This document shows, in pieces, positions 27,601 through 35,092 of a stretch of DNA of 64,000 bases. The notes below the pieces were generated by a model that made no database searches, was not told the DNA's origin, and saw nothing but the letters and a program-made list of their open reading frames with translations. Where the stretch lies: positions 496,001-560,000 of the forward strand of contig CAXXWT010000002.1 of assembly GCA_963674685.2 (NCBI GenBank), read 5' to 3'. Each line of letters begins with the position of its first letter. Within the stretch, counting starts at the first letter, position 1. The position numbers and the translations under genes were made by a program. This DNA comes from G963674685 sp963674685 (GTDB taxonomy: Bacteria > Lernaellota > Lernaellaia > JACKCT01).

Positions 27601-27844
27601 CGGCGGGGCAAACGTCGTCATCATCCACGTCGTCGTCGATGTCATCATCGGCATCGTCATTGACGTCGTCGTCGACATCATCGTTCGCGTCGTCGTTCAC
27701 ATCGTCATTCACATGGTCGTCATTGTCTGCCTGCCCTGAGCTTGTCGAAGGGTCATCGTCATCGCCGCACCCGCAGCCGGATAGCGCCGCCAGGCAAAAG
27801 GCGGCGATGAGTACAGCGAATATTGCCGGAAAATGTTTTGTCAT
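24632..27844 (-). CDS. Asp-stalk lipoprotein with GH172 (DUF2961)-like domain
   Basis: 1,070 residues. The lipobox LSGC is followed by an Asp/Asn-rich stalk of about 55 residues that contains an in-frame palindrome product (PSTSSGQA). A helical region (about 80-450) with tetratricopeptide-like features follows. The C-terminal half (about 480-1060) carries the DUF2961 signature, including GTEDYFNGGWYF and GIEHGSNN..TTEHHSSVSYFY. DUF2961 is glycoside hydrolase family 172, including enzymes acting on fructofuranosyl or arabinofuranosyl linkages. It starts with an ATGA overlap on the lipase-like gene upstream, with GGAGG in that gene's last codons. Confidence 0.83.
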   Translation of the reverse strand: MTKHFPAIFAVLIAAFCLAALSGCGCGDDDDPSTSSGQADNDDHVNDDVNDDANDDVDDDVNDDADDDIDDDVDDDDVCPAGDIEAAKAFLVAENGDAARAAFLNILEDYPECAPAHFGVALADQLRFIAIVDELFSYIYDPFPEERATIDVGAIVVDYVRNLLKPLVTEILEHLEPCRGAESLKFDIERFSLRILGMEFLVYAGEYDVGDALLQSAEFTLLSAALDTVLSFDLSFNFQIILDRYQQWGEMDVYSMIIDILDTFLSIFDDAEYPDFLRLTEEAETLLPQAGLSMGWAWQYYHDGIEIILAEEMDAIRDVSGCGDRDGDGLCGPSEFVHGVFYSFPAELHELMMPVEIALRDAYWDNTSLDVDPDNPNPFRLNKLNSILRYFGIPGLLLPIGLDLGAMYCDPDPNTVRITAQAILNLLKYLVETMAPAQSDFDAAMPPALPRRASVPQHGPAPGIETASGIAALPYQQFTARSKQLSSHDPAGGNDDGFTPPNYLYVDERGEFVVFDQFGPGCIYRMQFTHTWSIITNLRIYVDDMEIPVLEGPIWLLFFGGIEPFTKPLVQSMFSASGTNFSYLPIPFDERCKITYNLPPEFYGVSYVKYDADTHVDSFTGNEDLSTLRAQFENAGQDPKADVPSETITGAQSIGAGESVDILDLERSGAVWRLYLQIDPFTQEAAQDLWIAAEWDDIESVMVQAPVNQFFGSFMIEDAPRTLLYGYEDGRYYSYFPMPFNTHALMRLENHGAASVDVSWEIVAATESYGDKAGYFKTQYNEENPVPQNLDYPIASRQGAAGKWVGWTYTMRGPLSRWYLEGDERFYYDGLNAPAVYGTGTEDYFNGGWYFIMGTFDEPLTGNPSHRIFNDYDLTGAYRLHVGDAVHYLDSVRLGIEHGSNNAGTTEHHSSVSYFYETGAPMMSLSDELDVGDAASEGAHGYAATNAEATGQIDSFFEGEDDRTPFSDEGMAVSGQSVFTIAVDPANEGVVLRRRFDQFNPAQRARVLLDGVDVGTWYYADSSRTKRFGEDDFVLPPSATAGKSSVQITLEVESEAAWTELNYQAYSIVP
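27734..27752. repeat. In-frame CCCTGAGCTTGTCGAAGGG palindrome in lipoprotein stalk
   Basis: The 19-bp imperfect palindrome lies inside the Asp-stalk coding sequence of the GH172-like lipoprotein and translates, in the gene's frame, to part of PSTSSGQA. An identical copy occurs in another stalk gene at 50,394-50,412. Confidence 0.85.
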
Positions 27845-29826
27845 TGTGAAACCTCCGGATCGACGGCCGTCGCAACGCCGTTATCGACTCCCGTTTGCAA
27901 AAAGGTCTTCACCAGGTTCCATTGCGCATCGCTTTCGAACAACTCTCCATGCCGCTCCGTGACGCCGACGTTGTTCATGACAAATTCATAAATCAGGCCC
28001 GTGGCGTCGTTGAAATTTCCGGTCAGGGGCAAAGCAAATTCATCCAGGCCGAAGTTGTTGCTCGGCGCGCCTTCGAATGTTCCCACGCCCGCCGCCCAGG
28101 CCAGGGCTTCCGACGCGATGTTGGGGACCGAGCGGTCGCCGATCACATCGACGATTATCACATTGCGCGGCGAGCGCCCGTCGGGGGGCTCTCGGATCAA
28201 TCCCGGCGACAGGGCCGCCGGATCCGCCGGATCGAGGGCCGCCTGCATGAGATGCCGGAAAATCAGGGATTCGTAAGGCGGCAGGCCGCGAATCGCGGCG
28301 GGCATGAAAAATCCGTAAACGCTTTCCCTTTGAAACAGCGAAAACATCCCGCCGCCGCCGACGCCCACGGCGTGATCGACGGCCGGGTCGATAGAGGAAA
28401 AAGCCATGCCGTTGATGCAGCCCAACGAATGTCCCAGTGTCGCCAGCGCGCCCCCGGTTATCGGCGGCAGGCCGTATCCGTCGGGATCGTCCGCGATATG
28501 CCGGATCATCCGCGCCAGCGCCACGTGATCCGACGCCGTCTGGCGGATGTTGTCGCGCAACAAACGCACCTTTTTAAAATCCAGGAACGGATAAGGCGCG
28601 TCGCTTTCGAAATCCTCGTCTCGGCCGCCGTGCAAAACCGCGTCGATGGCGAATACCGCCGCGCCCTCGACGCTCGGCGACCAGTTTCTCGAACCGCCCA
28701 GACCGTGGAGGTAGATGAGCGGATACAGCGCTTCATCGATGTTTTCCGGAAGGCGCAAAACGAAATCCAGGTCCGCCGTTAACGCGATTTCCAGTTCATC
28801 GGGATTTTCGGTCGGCAGATAACCGTCCACGCGAAAATCCGGCGAGGGATAAGTCCCGCGCAATGTCCGGTCGCCGTCCCACGTAAGATCCTGCGGCTCG
28901 ATGGGAGTCGTTGCGTCCAATTCTTCGACGATAGCCCGCATGGCGTGGATCATTTTCTGCCCCGTGCCGGTGCGGTACGTGAAAGCCAGCAGCGTATCGT
29001 CCAGGGCAACGCCCAAAGGACCGAGAAGAATTATATCCCGGGCCTCTTTCATGTCGTCGACAAGGGGATCGTCGGGCAATCCGGGCTCATCGTTGAGGAC
29101 AGAATCGAACAGTGGATTTCTTTCGACGGCGCGGCCCGAAGCGTCGTTTAAAGGACCGGCGACGCATACGAGAATTCTTCTTGCGGGCGAAAGCGGCGTC
29201 GCCGGATTGATCACCAGGACGTTGCGGCCTTCGATCATGGAAATTTTGTATTCCAAAAGCCGTGGAACATCCCCCGTCACGTCCGCGAGCCTGACGAATC
29301 CTTCCAGCGGCTGCATGAGTATGCCCGGCGAGCCTTCGACCCAGGCCGGCGCGTCGAGCGGCCCGGAAAAAGGAATCATGATCGAAGACAGGATGGAAAA
29401 TCCGTCCAGCTCGGGAATCGCAACGTCGAAATCCGTCCCCGCAGCCGCGTCGAGGGCCGCGCCGACGGCCTCTGGAAGCTCTTTGTCCATAGTCAGATGA
29501 ATTCCCGTCGATCGGGATTCATCGACTTGCGTGAAATACATGCTGGGAAAAGGAACCCGGACATTGCCGGCGTTCAGATCGCAAATCGGGATCGTCGGCA
29601 AATCCTCGACATCATCGTCCGCGTCGTCGTCAACGTCGTCATCCGGCGAAGCCGTATCGTCATCGAGATCGTCGTCGCCAGGCGAAGCCGTGTCGTCATT
29701 TATATCGTCGTTAAGATCATCGTCCGCCGGTCCGTCATCATCGGAATCATCGTCGCATCCCGTCAGGAGGCAAACAGCGCAAACCAGCGCGATCACCACC
29801 GGAAAAACCGCCGCAGAAAATCTCAT
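27841..29826 (-). CDS. Asp-stalk lipoprotein with alpha/beta-hydrolase (lipase-like) domain
   Basis: 661 residues. The lipobox LLTGC is followed immediately by DDDSDDD and a 50-residue Asp-rich stalk with two TASP insertions. The catalytic part has an alpha/beta-hydrolase strand LIYLHGLGG (about 380) and a nucleophile elbow GHSLG (about 475), with an Asp/His-containing C-terminus. It is likely a secreted esterase or lipase tethered to the membrane. It is the first gene of a two-gene operon with the GH172-like lipoprotein (ATGA overlap). Asp at +2 after the lipidated Cys would be an inner-membrane retention signal in E. coli; in this organism the rule may differ. Confidence 0.8.
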   Translation of the reverse strand: MRFSAAVFPVVIALVCAVCLLTGCDDDSDDDGPADDDLNDDINDDTASPGDDDLDDDTASPDDDVDDDADDDVEDLPTIPICDLNAGNVRVPFPSMYFTQVDESRSTGIHLTMDKELPEAVGAALDAAAGTDFDVAIPELDGFSILSSIMIPFSGPLDAPAWVEGSPGILMQPLEGFVRLADVTGDVPRLLEYKISMIEGRNVLVINPATPLSPARRILVCVAGPLNDASGRAVERNPLFDSVLNDEPGLPDDPLVDDMKEARDIILLGPLGVALDDTLLAFTYRTGTGQKMIHAMRAIVEELDATTPIEPQDLTWDGDRTLRGTYPSPDFRVDGYLPTENPDELEIALTADLDFVLRLPENIDEALYPLIYLHGLGGSRNWSPSVEGAAVFAIDAVLHGGRDEDFESDAPYPFLDFKKVRLLRDNIRQTASDHVALARMIRHIADDPDGYGLPPITGGALATLGHSLGCINGMAFSSIDPAVDHAVGVGGGGMFSLFQRESVYGFFMPAAIRGLPPYESLIFRHLMQAALDPADPAALSPGLIREPPDGRSPRNVIIVDVIGDRSVPNIASEALAWAAGVGTFEGAPSNNFGLDEFALPLTGNFNDATGLIYEFVMNNVGVTERHGELFESDAQWNLVKTFLQTGVDNGVATAVDPEVSQ

Positions 29827-29901
29827 GGCCGCACCTTCGGTTGTTTATTTAATTACGACGCAGACAATATCACATTTCGTCTGAAAGGTAATCGTCGAAA
29901 T

Positions 29902-29939
29902 AAAAAAAGCATCCGGGCCGCGCAAAGCTTCCCGGATGC
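29902..29939 (-). terminator. Rho-independent terminator after propeller/TIG/PKD gene
   Basis: A 9-bp stem GCATCCGGG/CCCGGATGC with a 13-nt loop is followed on the minus strand by seven T residues, 29 bp after the stop codon. Confidence 0.85.
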
Positions 29940-29967
29940 ATGAGTTTTCGTCTTCGAGTATCGCCTG

Positions 29968-32136
29968 TCAGCAACCGCAGCCGCAACCGCCGTCGGAAGT
30001 GTCTTGTCCGCCGCTCAAGGAGCCGCCGCTTTCCTCGTCATCGTCGCCGTACAAGTTGTCATCGACGCTCGTATCATCGTCGGTGTCGTCGTTGACCCAA
30101 TCGTCATCCTCGTCATCGTTTAAGTCGTCGTTGACGTCGTCATCGGCGTCGTCGTTAACGTCGTCATCGACGTCGTCGTTCAAATCGTCATCCGCGTCAT
30201 CATCGACGTCGTCGTCCACATCGTCATCCGAATCGAGTTTGACTTCGATGTAATCCACTTTCGTCTCAGTGGGATCGCCGCCGGGAGAATACACGGTCAG
30301 GCTGACGGTGTAGAGGCCGGGAGCCGAATAAGTGTTGGTCGGATTCTGATCCGCCGAAGTGTTGCCGTCGCCGAAATCCCAGTCCCATGTATCGATTTCG
30401 CAGGTGTTGAACTCCGCGGACAGATCCGTGAAATCCACCATCAATGCGGCGAATCCCGAAGTCGGGTTCGCGCTGAAATCGGCGATGGTCGTTCCGCAAA
30501 CCACCTCGAAGGCGTCTTCCAAAGTCACATCGCCGAACGGAGTCTCCACCACCACATCCCAAAACCCCGTGGCGGCGTTCAACAGGTTGAAAACCACGTC
30601 CGCTTCGCCGGAATCGGCCACGTTGACCGTCGATGCGGTAATCGCCGTTTCCCCGAGACGCTCTAAGCGAACGGTCATTCCCGCCTGGAAATAACGCCCG
30701 TTAATCGTCACGCCGAAGGCGCTGTCGTCATTGGGACCCTGCGCGGGATCGAGCTGATCGAGCTGCGGTCCCGGCGCGTTGACGAAAAAGCCGTCCACGA
30801 GCTTGCCGGTTCCCGCGGCGTTCGTCACTTCCACATCCCAGTAGCCCGTCGGCGCATCGGTCAGATCCAGATCGACCACCATGGCGGTTTTGCTGTTGTG
30901 CGTGACGATGACGCCGGGAATCTGCGCGTCCACGTCGTCCCGATAAAGGCGCATGGCGCTGCCGAACATGAAGTAATTGCCGAGTATCTCCACGTCCTCG
31001 AGAACGCCGGTGTTCATACCCGTATCCGGATCGATGGAGATGATCGTCGGCGACGGAAGCTCATAGGCCACCTTCATGTCGCGGGCCGTCGTCTCGTAAT
31101 AGGAAATCCAGGGCCGGTCGCTCGAATCCAGAACGATGCCCGTGTAATGGCTGGACGAGTCGATTCGCTGGATGAACCAGTAGCCCGGAGTCGTGTTGGC
31201 GTAGCGCAGATCGCCGTCGCCGATGTAGGTCACGTGAAGGTGGGCGCCGTCGTCCACGGCGATGCTGGTGTACTTGCCCCAGTCGCTTCCAACGCACTCC
31301 ACGTTCTCTTTCCACCATCCCTGATAATCTTTATGCGCCACGGACACGCAGTCGTCGCCGAAGGTGTCGTAGTCGAAAAAACTGACATAGACGTTGTCGT
31401 TGCCGTCCAGAGCAATGTCGTTGTACTCGCCGGAGATGTCCAGGCCCAGGCATTCCTCGGTATGCCAGCCGCTGCCGTTTTGCCATCCGAAATACAGGTT
31501 CTGGTAGATAACCCATTCCCTGCGATAGGCGATCTGGGGGTAATCCTGCGCGTCGAAAGTGATGGCCGTATGCTCGCCGAGCATCTCGGCGCCGGTAGAG
31601 TTGGCGATGTCCTCCAGTGTATGAAAGCTCCAGCTCGCGCCGCTTTTCCACCCCACGCGCACGCCGTTGGTGTGCCACAATCCGCCGTCAAACTTGTAGG
31701 CCACGTAGGGGATCCCGTTGCTGTTGAATTCCAGGTGAATGTATCGCCCGCGGTCTTTTTCGTCTTCCTCGATGGTCTCGGAGGTCCAGGAGGCGCCGTC
31801 GTACCAGGCGTAGCGGGGTCTTTCGTTATTGAAATCATAATAGGCGATTGCCGGATACTGCGTGACGGGATTGACGGCCACGCTGGTGTATTGCCCGACC
31901 TGCCCCGTTTCGACGGTTTCCACGTACCACCCGTCGAACTCGCGGACCGCGTATTTGAGCTGCGCGTTGGTGGCGTCGAACCAGGCCACGTGAGCTTTGT
32001 CGTCGGCGTCCATGGCGATGGAGGCGTGGGTTCCCTGATCGCCTAAAGAGGCCACGGTTTCTTTAATCCAGTCGCCTTGTGCAAGCGCCGGCGCGAGTAG
32101 AAGCACTATCACCGTTGCCACAAGCAGTTTATTCAT
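29968..32136 (-). CDS. Secreted propeller-TIG-PKD protein with Asp-rich region and GCGCGC tail
   Basis: 722 residues. A Sec signal peptide (1-19/20, ALAQG) precedes about 350 residues of repeated strands (HIAW/SYYD-type repeats at about 45-60 spacing, like beta-propeller or BNR repeats). Two TIG/IPT-like domains (about 365-555, GxxxxI.G..F) are followed by a PKD domain (CEIDTWDWDFGDGNTS...YSAPGLYTVSLTV). The last 90 residues are an Asp/Asn-rich stretch and then GGQDTSDGGCGCGC at the extreme end. No C-terminal membrane helix follows the Gly-Cys motif. GGGAG precedes the ATG. It is probably a surface or secreted binding protein. Confidence 0.84.
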   Translation of the reverse strand: MNKLLVATVIVLLLAPALAQGDWIKETVASLGDQGTHASIAMDADDKAHVAWFDATNAQLKYAVREFDGWYVETVETGQVGQYTSVAVNPVTQYPAIAYYDFNNERPRYAWYDGASWTSETIEEDEKDRGRYIHLEFNSNGIPYVAYKFDGGLWHTNGVRVGWKSGASWSFHTLEDIANSTGAEMLGEHTAITFDAQDYPQIAYRREWVIYQNLYFGWQNGSGWHTEECLGLDISGEYNDIALDGNDNVYVSFFDYDTFGDDCVSVAHKDYQGWWKENVECVGSDWGKYTSIAVDDGAHLHVTYIGDGDLRYANTTPGYWFIQRIDSSSHYTGIVLDSSDRPWISYYETTARDMKVAYELPSPTIISIDPDTGMNTGVLEDVEILGNYFMFGSAMRLYRDDVDAQIPGVIVTHNSKTAMVVDLDLTDAPTGYWDVEVTNAAGTGKLVDGFFVNAPGPQLDQLDPAQGPNDDSAFGVTINGRYFQAGMTVRLERLGETAITASTVNVADSGEADVVFNLLNAATGFWDVVVETPFGDVTLEDAFEVVCGTTIADFSANPTSGFAALMVDFTDLSAEFNTCEIDTWDWDFGDGNTSADQNPTNTYSAPGLYTVSLTVYSPGGDPTETKVDYIEVKLDSDDDVDDDVDDDADDDLNDDVDDDVNDDADDDVNDDLNDDEDDDWVNDDTDDDTSVDDNLYGDDDEESGGSLSGGQDTSDGGCGCGC

Positions 32137-32378
32137 GCGTTTCTCCCAATAAATCGCTCAATCCGGAATCATGATCGGATTTATTTGTATCGAGCCTTTA
32201 TGATCGACACGAAATTCCCCCTGGTAGCCCGGAATCGTACCACGACTCGATAAAGGCATTCAAGCGAAAATCAAGCTTTAATCGCACACTTATTACCCGT
32301 CAACGATCTTGCCTTTCGCGATTTAAAAGGACGGCGTGCTTACTGATCCGAAGCCCCGCGCAACCGGAAGTGACTTCC

Positions 32379-33339
32379 GCCACACACGTTTGCAGGGCCG
32401 ATATCCACCCGCTTACTCATTCGCCTTCGCTGACGCTTCAGGCGAATCTGCCGTGCGCGGCTCTGTTCTAACCACTGGCCACCAATCACTGGCCACTCAT
32501 AACCCGCTTACTCATTCGCAATCGCAAACCAAAACAGCTGACCTTGGCAGGCGGGATCGCCCGAAACAGAGCCGCGAATGGCCAATCGCATCTTTGCGTT
32601 AGCGAAGATGCGATAATGAGCGGGTGTGCCACGAATCGGCAACAAAATTTTATTTTGAAAACAAAACCGCGCATGCAACGGCGTGACCATTTCGATTATC
32701 GATGCATTACCCGCTTACTCATTCGCCTTCGCTGACGCTTTAGGCGAATTTTGCCGTGCGCGGCTCTGTTTGTTTGTTTCGCCCTGCGGGCTCGCACAGG
32801 CGAGGGCGCCTTTCGCCACACACGTCTACAGGGCAGAAACCATGCACCTTTCGCCCGGGCACGTCATGTGTGGCACACCCGCCCTCGGGTGTGAAAGGAA
32901 TGTCTTGCAACTACATTTAGTTGCAGGGCCGATATCCACCCGCTTACTCATTCGCCTTCGCTGACGCTTCAGGCGAATCTGTCGTGCGCGGCTCTGTTCT
33001 AATCACTGGCCGCTAACCACTGGCCGCTCATGACCCGCTTACTCATTCGCAATCGCAAACCAAAACAGCTGACCTTGGCATGCGGGATCGCCCGAAACAG
33101 AGCCGCGAATGGCCAATCGCATCTTTGCGTTAGCGAAGATGCGATAATGAGCGGGTGTGCCACGAATCGGCAACAAGATTTTATTTTGAAAACAAAACCG
33201 CGCATGCAACGGCGTGATCATTTCGATTATCGATGCATGACCCGCTTACTCATTCGCCTTCGTTACAACTCAAGCGAATTTGCCGTGCGCGGCTTGTGTT
33301 TGTGTCGCCCTGCGGGCTCGCACAGGCGGGGGCGCCTGT
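32379..33339. repeat. Mosaic palindromic repeat array, left part
   Basis: No gene is evident from the end of the previous CDS (32,137) to 33,339, although some 60-100 codon frames are open. The stretch is a chain of repeat modules. Module A copies (about 205 bp, CCCGCTTACTCATTCGCAAT... to CGATGCA) lie at 32503-32707 and 33034-33237. A module B copy (GCCACACACGTCTACAGG... to GGCTCTGTT) lies at 32815-32998, and a partial one at 32379-32470. Connecting CACTGGCC(A/G)CTAACC microsatellites and GCCCTGCGGGC hairpins lie between. Each module carries internal inverted repeats (ATCGCATCTT/AAGATGCGAT, ATTCGCCT/AGGCGAAT). Confidence 0.85.
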
Positions 33340-35092
33340 ACTACTAATCGTAGAAATCTTTGCGTGGCGTCAAGAATTTCATGCTGCTAACTCCATAATC
33401 CTTTGAATTCCCACGTTTTTTATAGCCGCCAGTGAACTGACTATCAAACGGCCTTTTGCCGTTAAAACGTATCGATGCGTACGCGGCACTTTCTTGATTA
33501 AGCCGTGAGAGCGAAGGAGACGAAGGCGATAGGTCACTTGTCCCGCCTGAGTTTTGGCGTCTTTTTTATTCCGCGACGCTTTCGGAAATATATGTCGTCG
33601 AATATCTCGATTCCGAAATCCGTTGATTTGATATTCCCCCCGGCTCACCGATGCCAGCAACAATGCGTCCTCCCCCCAGGGGCGAAGCCCGCGAACTTTG
33701 CGGCCTCGCCGCGTCACCGCTCGACTGATGCGATTCATGCAATCCCCCAAGGGCGTATCCGATTCCACGTAGGACAAGGCTTCCAGATATCGCTCGTTCG
33801 CCGACTGACTCACCTGTGACCGACGAGCCAGATCCGCCACCCCCTTGCGAAGAACACGCCAGGATTGCTTTTTCGACGCGTCGCCTTCTTTGGGACGGAA
33901 AACCCGAAAATCCTTGGGATCGTTAATCGTCGTCTCCACCCGCAGGACGCTGCCTTGTTTGTCGTACATTTTGATCTGATTACGGTTCAAACGGTGTTTG
34001 ACGCGCATCCCTTCGGGACGAACCTTCAGATCCGTCACCGCCTCCCCGCCGAAGCGAAGGGGAACATTGCCGCTCGCCGGTACAAAGCGTCCCAAAAAAC
34101 GCATGACATCCGGACTGCCGAAGACCGACATCGCATGATGAACCAGACGGGGATAAAGCTCCGCCAAATCCCTGGGACGCGCAAACATCAAATCCGTAGC
34201 CCATTCGCTTTGATGCGCCGTCCAGTAATAGTCCGCCGGAAAGATCCCGAACACCTGATGATGAATCGGATTGAGGCGCAAGGCGATTTCGTCGAGAACT
34301 TTCGGCCAGGGCGTGTGCAATTGTTCCTGCATCAACGCCTGCGCCGCCTCCATGTCTTCGATCCAGACAAAACCGTTTTCTCGGCGAAGATATCCGATTC
34401 CCGCCCGGTCCATCTGGCGGGCCAACCATTCACGACCGTTGAGACACACCTGAATCGAAAAGGGAAAGTAGGTCTGGATGCGACCGTGACAAAAACCGAA
34501 CTCAGGGTGAAACCAGTAATGGTAATAGTGCAGGCACTTGGTCTTGCAAGCCCGAACGCGCAGCATTTTTTGTTCGCGATCCCGATGCATCTCATAGGAA
34601 TAACACAGCGTCAGGCAACTCAAAACACCAATAAGGCCATCCGTGATATGGTGGCGCTCGGCCATTTGGCGCGCCTCGGCTTCTTTGGAAATCCGCGATG
34701 AAGGCAAATAACGAACTTCCCGGCCCAAACGCTTGGCCTCGGAAACAGAGGCCGCCTTCACCCGGGACGTCACCTCTTCCACATGCCGACCGTAATCCTT
34801 GTACAGCACGCGGTTAATCCCCAGATACTTGTCCATCCCCGCCGAATAGGCGATGCGGCGTAAAGAGCCTCGGAATACAAGGCGATCAAAGCCGGATAGA
34901 ACTCCGATGACTTTCGATGAGTGTTTCTGTATAAAGGTTTGCATCGCATCCTCCTGGGTGTGGGAAACTAAGGGTCCTTTCCAGACCTTTCCAAGCCTGG
35001 GAAGGATGCGATGTTTTTCTTGTTCTGTATAGAAATTGGATGATACGGCAACTAAAAAAATCCTTTTGGTTGCGGCCGAAGGGACGCGCTGT
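33340..35092 (-). mobile_element. Putative novel mobile element inserted at a hairpin foot
   Basis: The sequence 33,340-35,092 interrupts a repeat module whose uninterrupted form is seen at 46,966-47,010 (CACAGGCGGGGGCGCCTGTGCCACAC). The left flank ends exactly after the hairpin ACAGGCG-GGGG-CGCCTGT (33,322-33,339). The right flank resumes at (CGCGC)TGTGCCACAC (35,085-35,100), with CTGT on both sides as a possible short target duplication. The element carries one gene, no obvious terminal inverted repeats and no known transposase. Boundaries come from comparing repeat copies within this window; mobility is inferred. Confidence 0.6.
33379..34944 (-). CDS. Uncharacterised protein of a repetitive family, likely element-encoded
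   Basis: 521 residues, not matching any transposase class I know. From memory, similar proteins (N-terminus like IGVLSGFDRLVFRGSLRR, then NGREWLARQMD, FVWIEDM and LNPIHHQVF) occur in multiple copies in Acidobacteria, Planctomycetes and related genomes, labelled hypothetical or MarR-like. Conserved polar patches include DYYWTAHQSEWATD and KVRPEGMRVKH...NQIKMYDKQGSVLRVETT. The C-terminus (about 470-521; RLRLLRSHGLIKKVPRTHRYVLTAKGR) is a winged helix. AGGAGGATGCG is ideal before the ATG at 34,944; the 51 upstream codons are leader. A stem-loop CCTTCC/GGAAAGG lies in the 5' leader. Confidence 0.75.
   Translation of the reverse strand: MQTFIQKHSSKVIGVLSGFDRLVFRGSLRRIAYSAGMDKYLGINRVLYKDYGRHVEEVTSRVKAASVSEAKRLGREVRYLPSSRISKEAEARQMAERHHITDGLIGVLSCLTLCYSYEMHRDREQKMLRVRACKTKCLHYYHYWFHPEFGFCHGRIQTYFPFSIQVCLNGREWLARQMDRAGIGYLRRENGFVWIEDMEAAQALMQEQLHTPWPKVLDEIALRLNPIHHQVFGIFPADYYWTAHQSEWATDLMFARPRDLAELYPRLVHHAMSVFGSPDVMRFLGRFVPASGNVPLRFGGEAVTDLKVRPEGMRVKHRLNRNQIKMYDKQGSVLRVETTINDPKDFRVFRPKEGDASKKQSWRVLRKGVADLARRSQVSQSANERYLEALSYVESDTPLGDCMNRISRAVTRRGRKVRGLRPWGEDALLLASVSRGEYQINGFRNRDIRRHIFPKASRNKKDAKTQAGQVTYRLRLLRSHGLIKKVPRTHRYVLTAKGRLIVSSLAAIKNVGIQRIMELAA

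Noticed and set aside
30898..32046. 382-codon plus-strand frame opposite the propeller/PKD gene
   Set aside because: It mirrors the codon pattern of the minus-strand gene; the product has no domain, while the minus-strand protein has a signal peptide, TIG and PKD motifs.
32815..32998. Integron attC-site reading of module B
   Set aside because: No GTTRRRY/RYYYAAC core pairs at the ends and no integrase or gene cassettes nearby.
33030..33347. Small proteins encoded by the modules (105, 113 and 60-88 codons, similar between copies)
   Set aside because: Similarity follows from DNA repeat identity; no ribosome-binding sites, both strands are equally open, and the frames cross module borders.
33340..35092. 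Group II intron or retron interpretation of the element
   Set aside because: The single protein lacks reverse-transcriptase motifs (no YADD box), and no domain V-like stem is evident at the 3' end; the hairpin-foot target alone is not enough.
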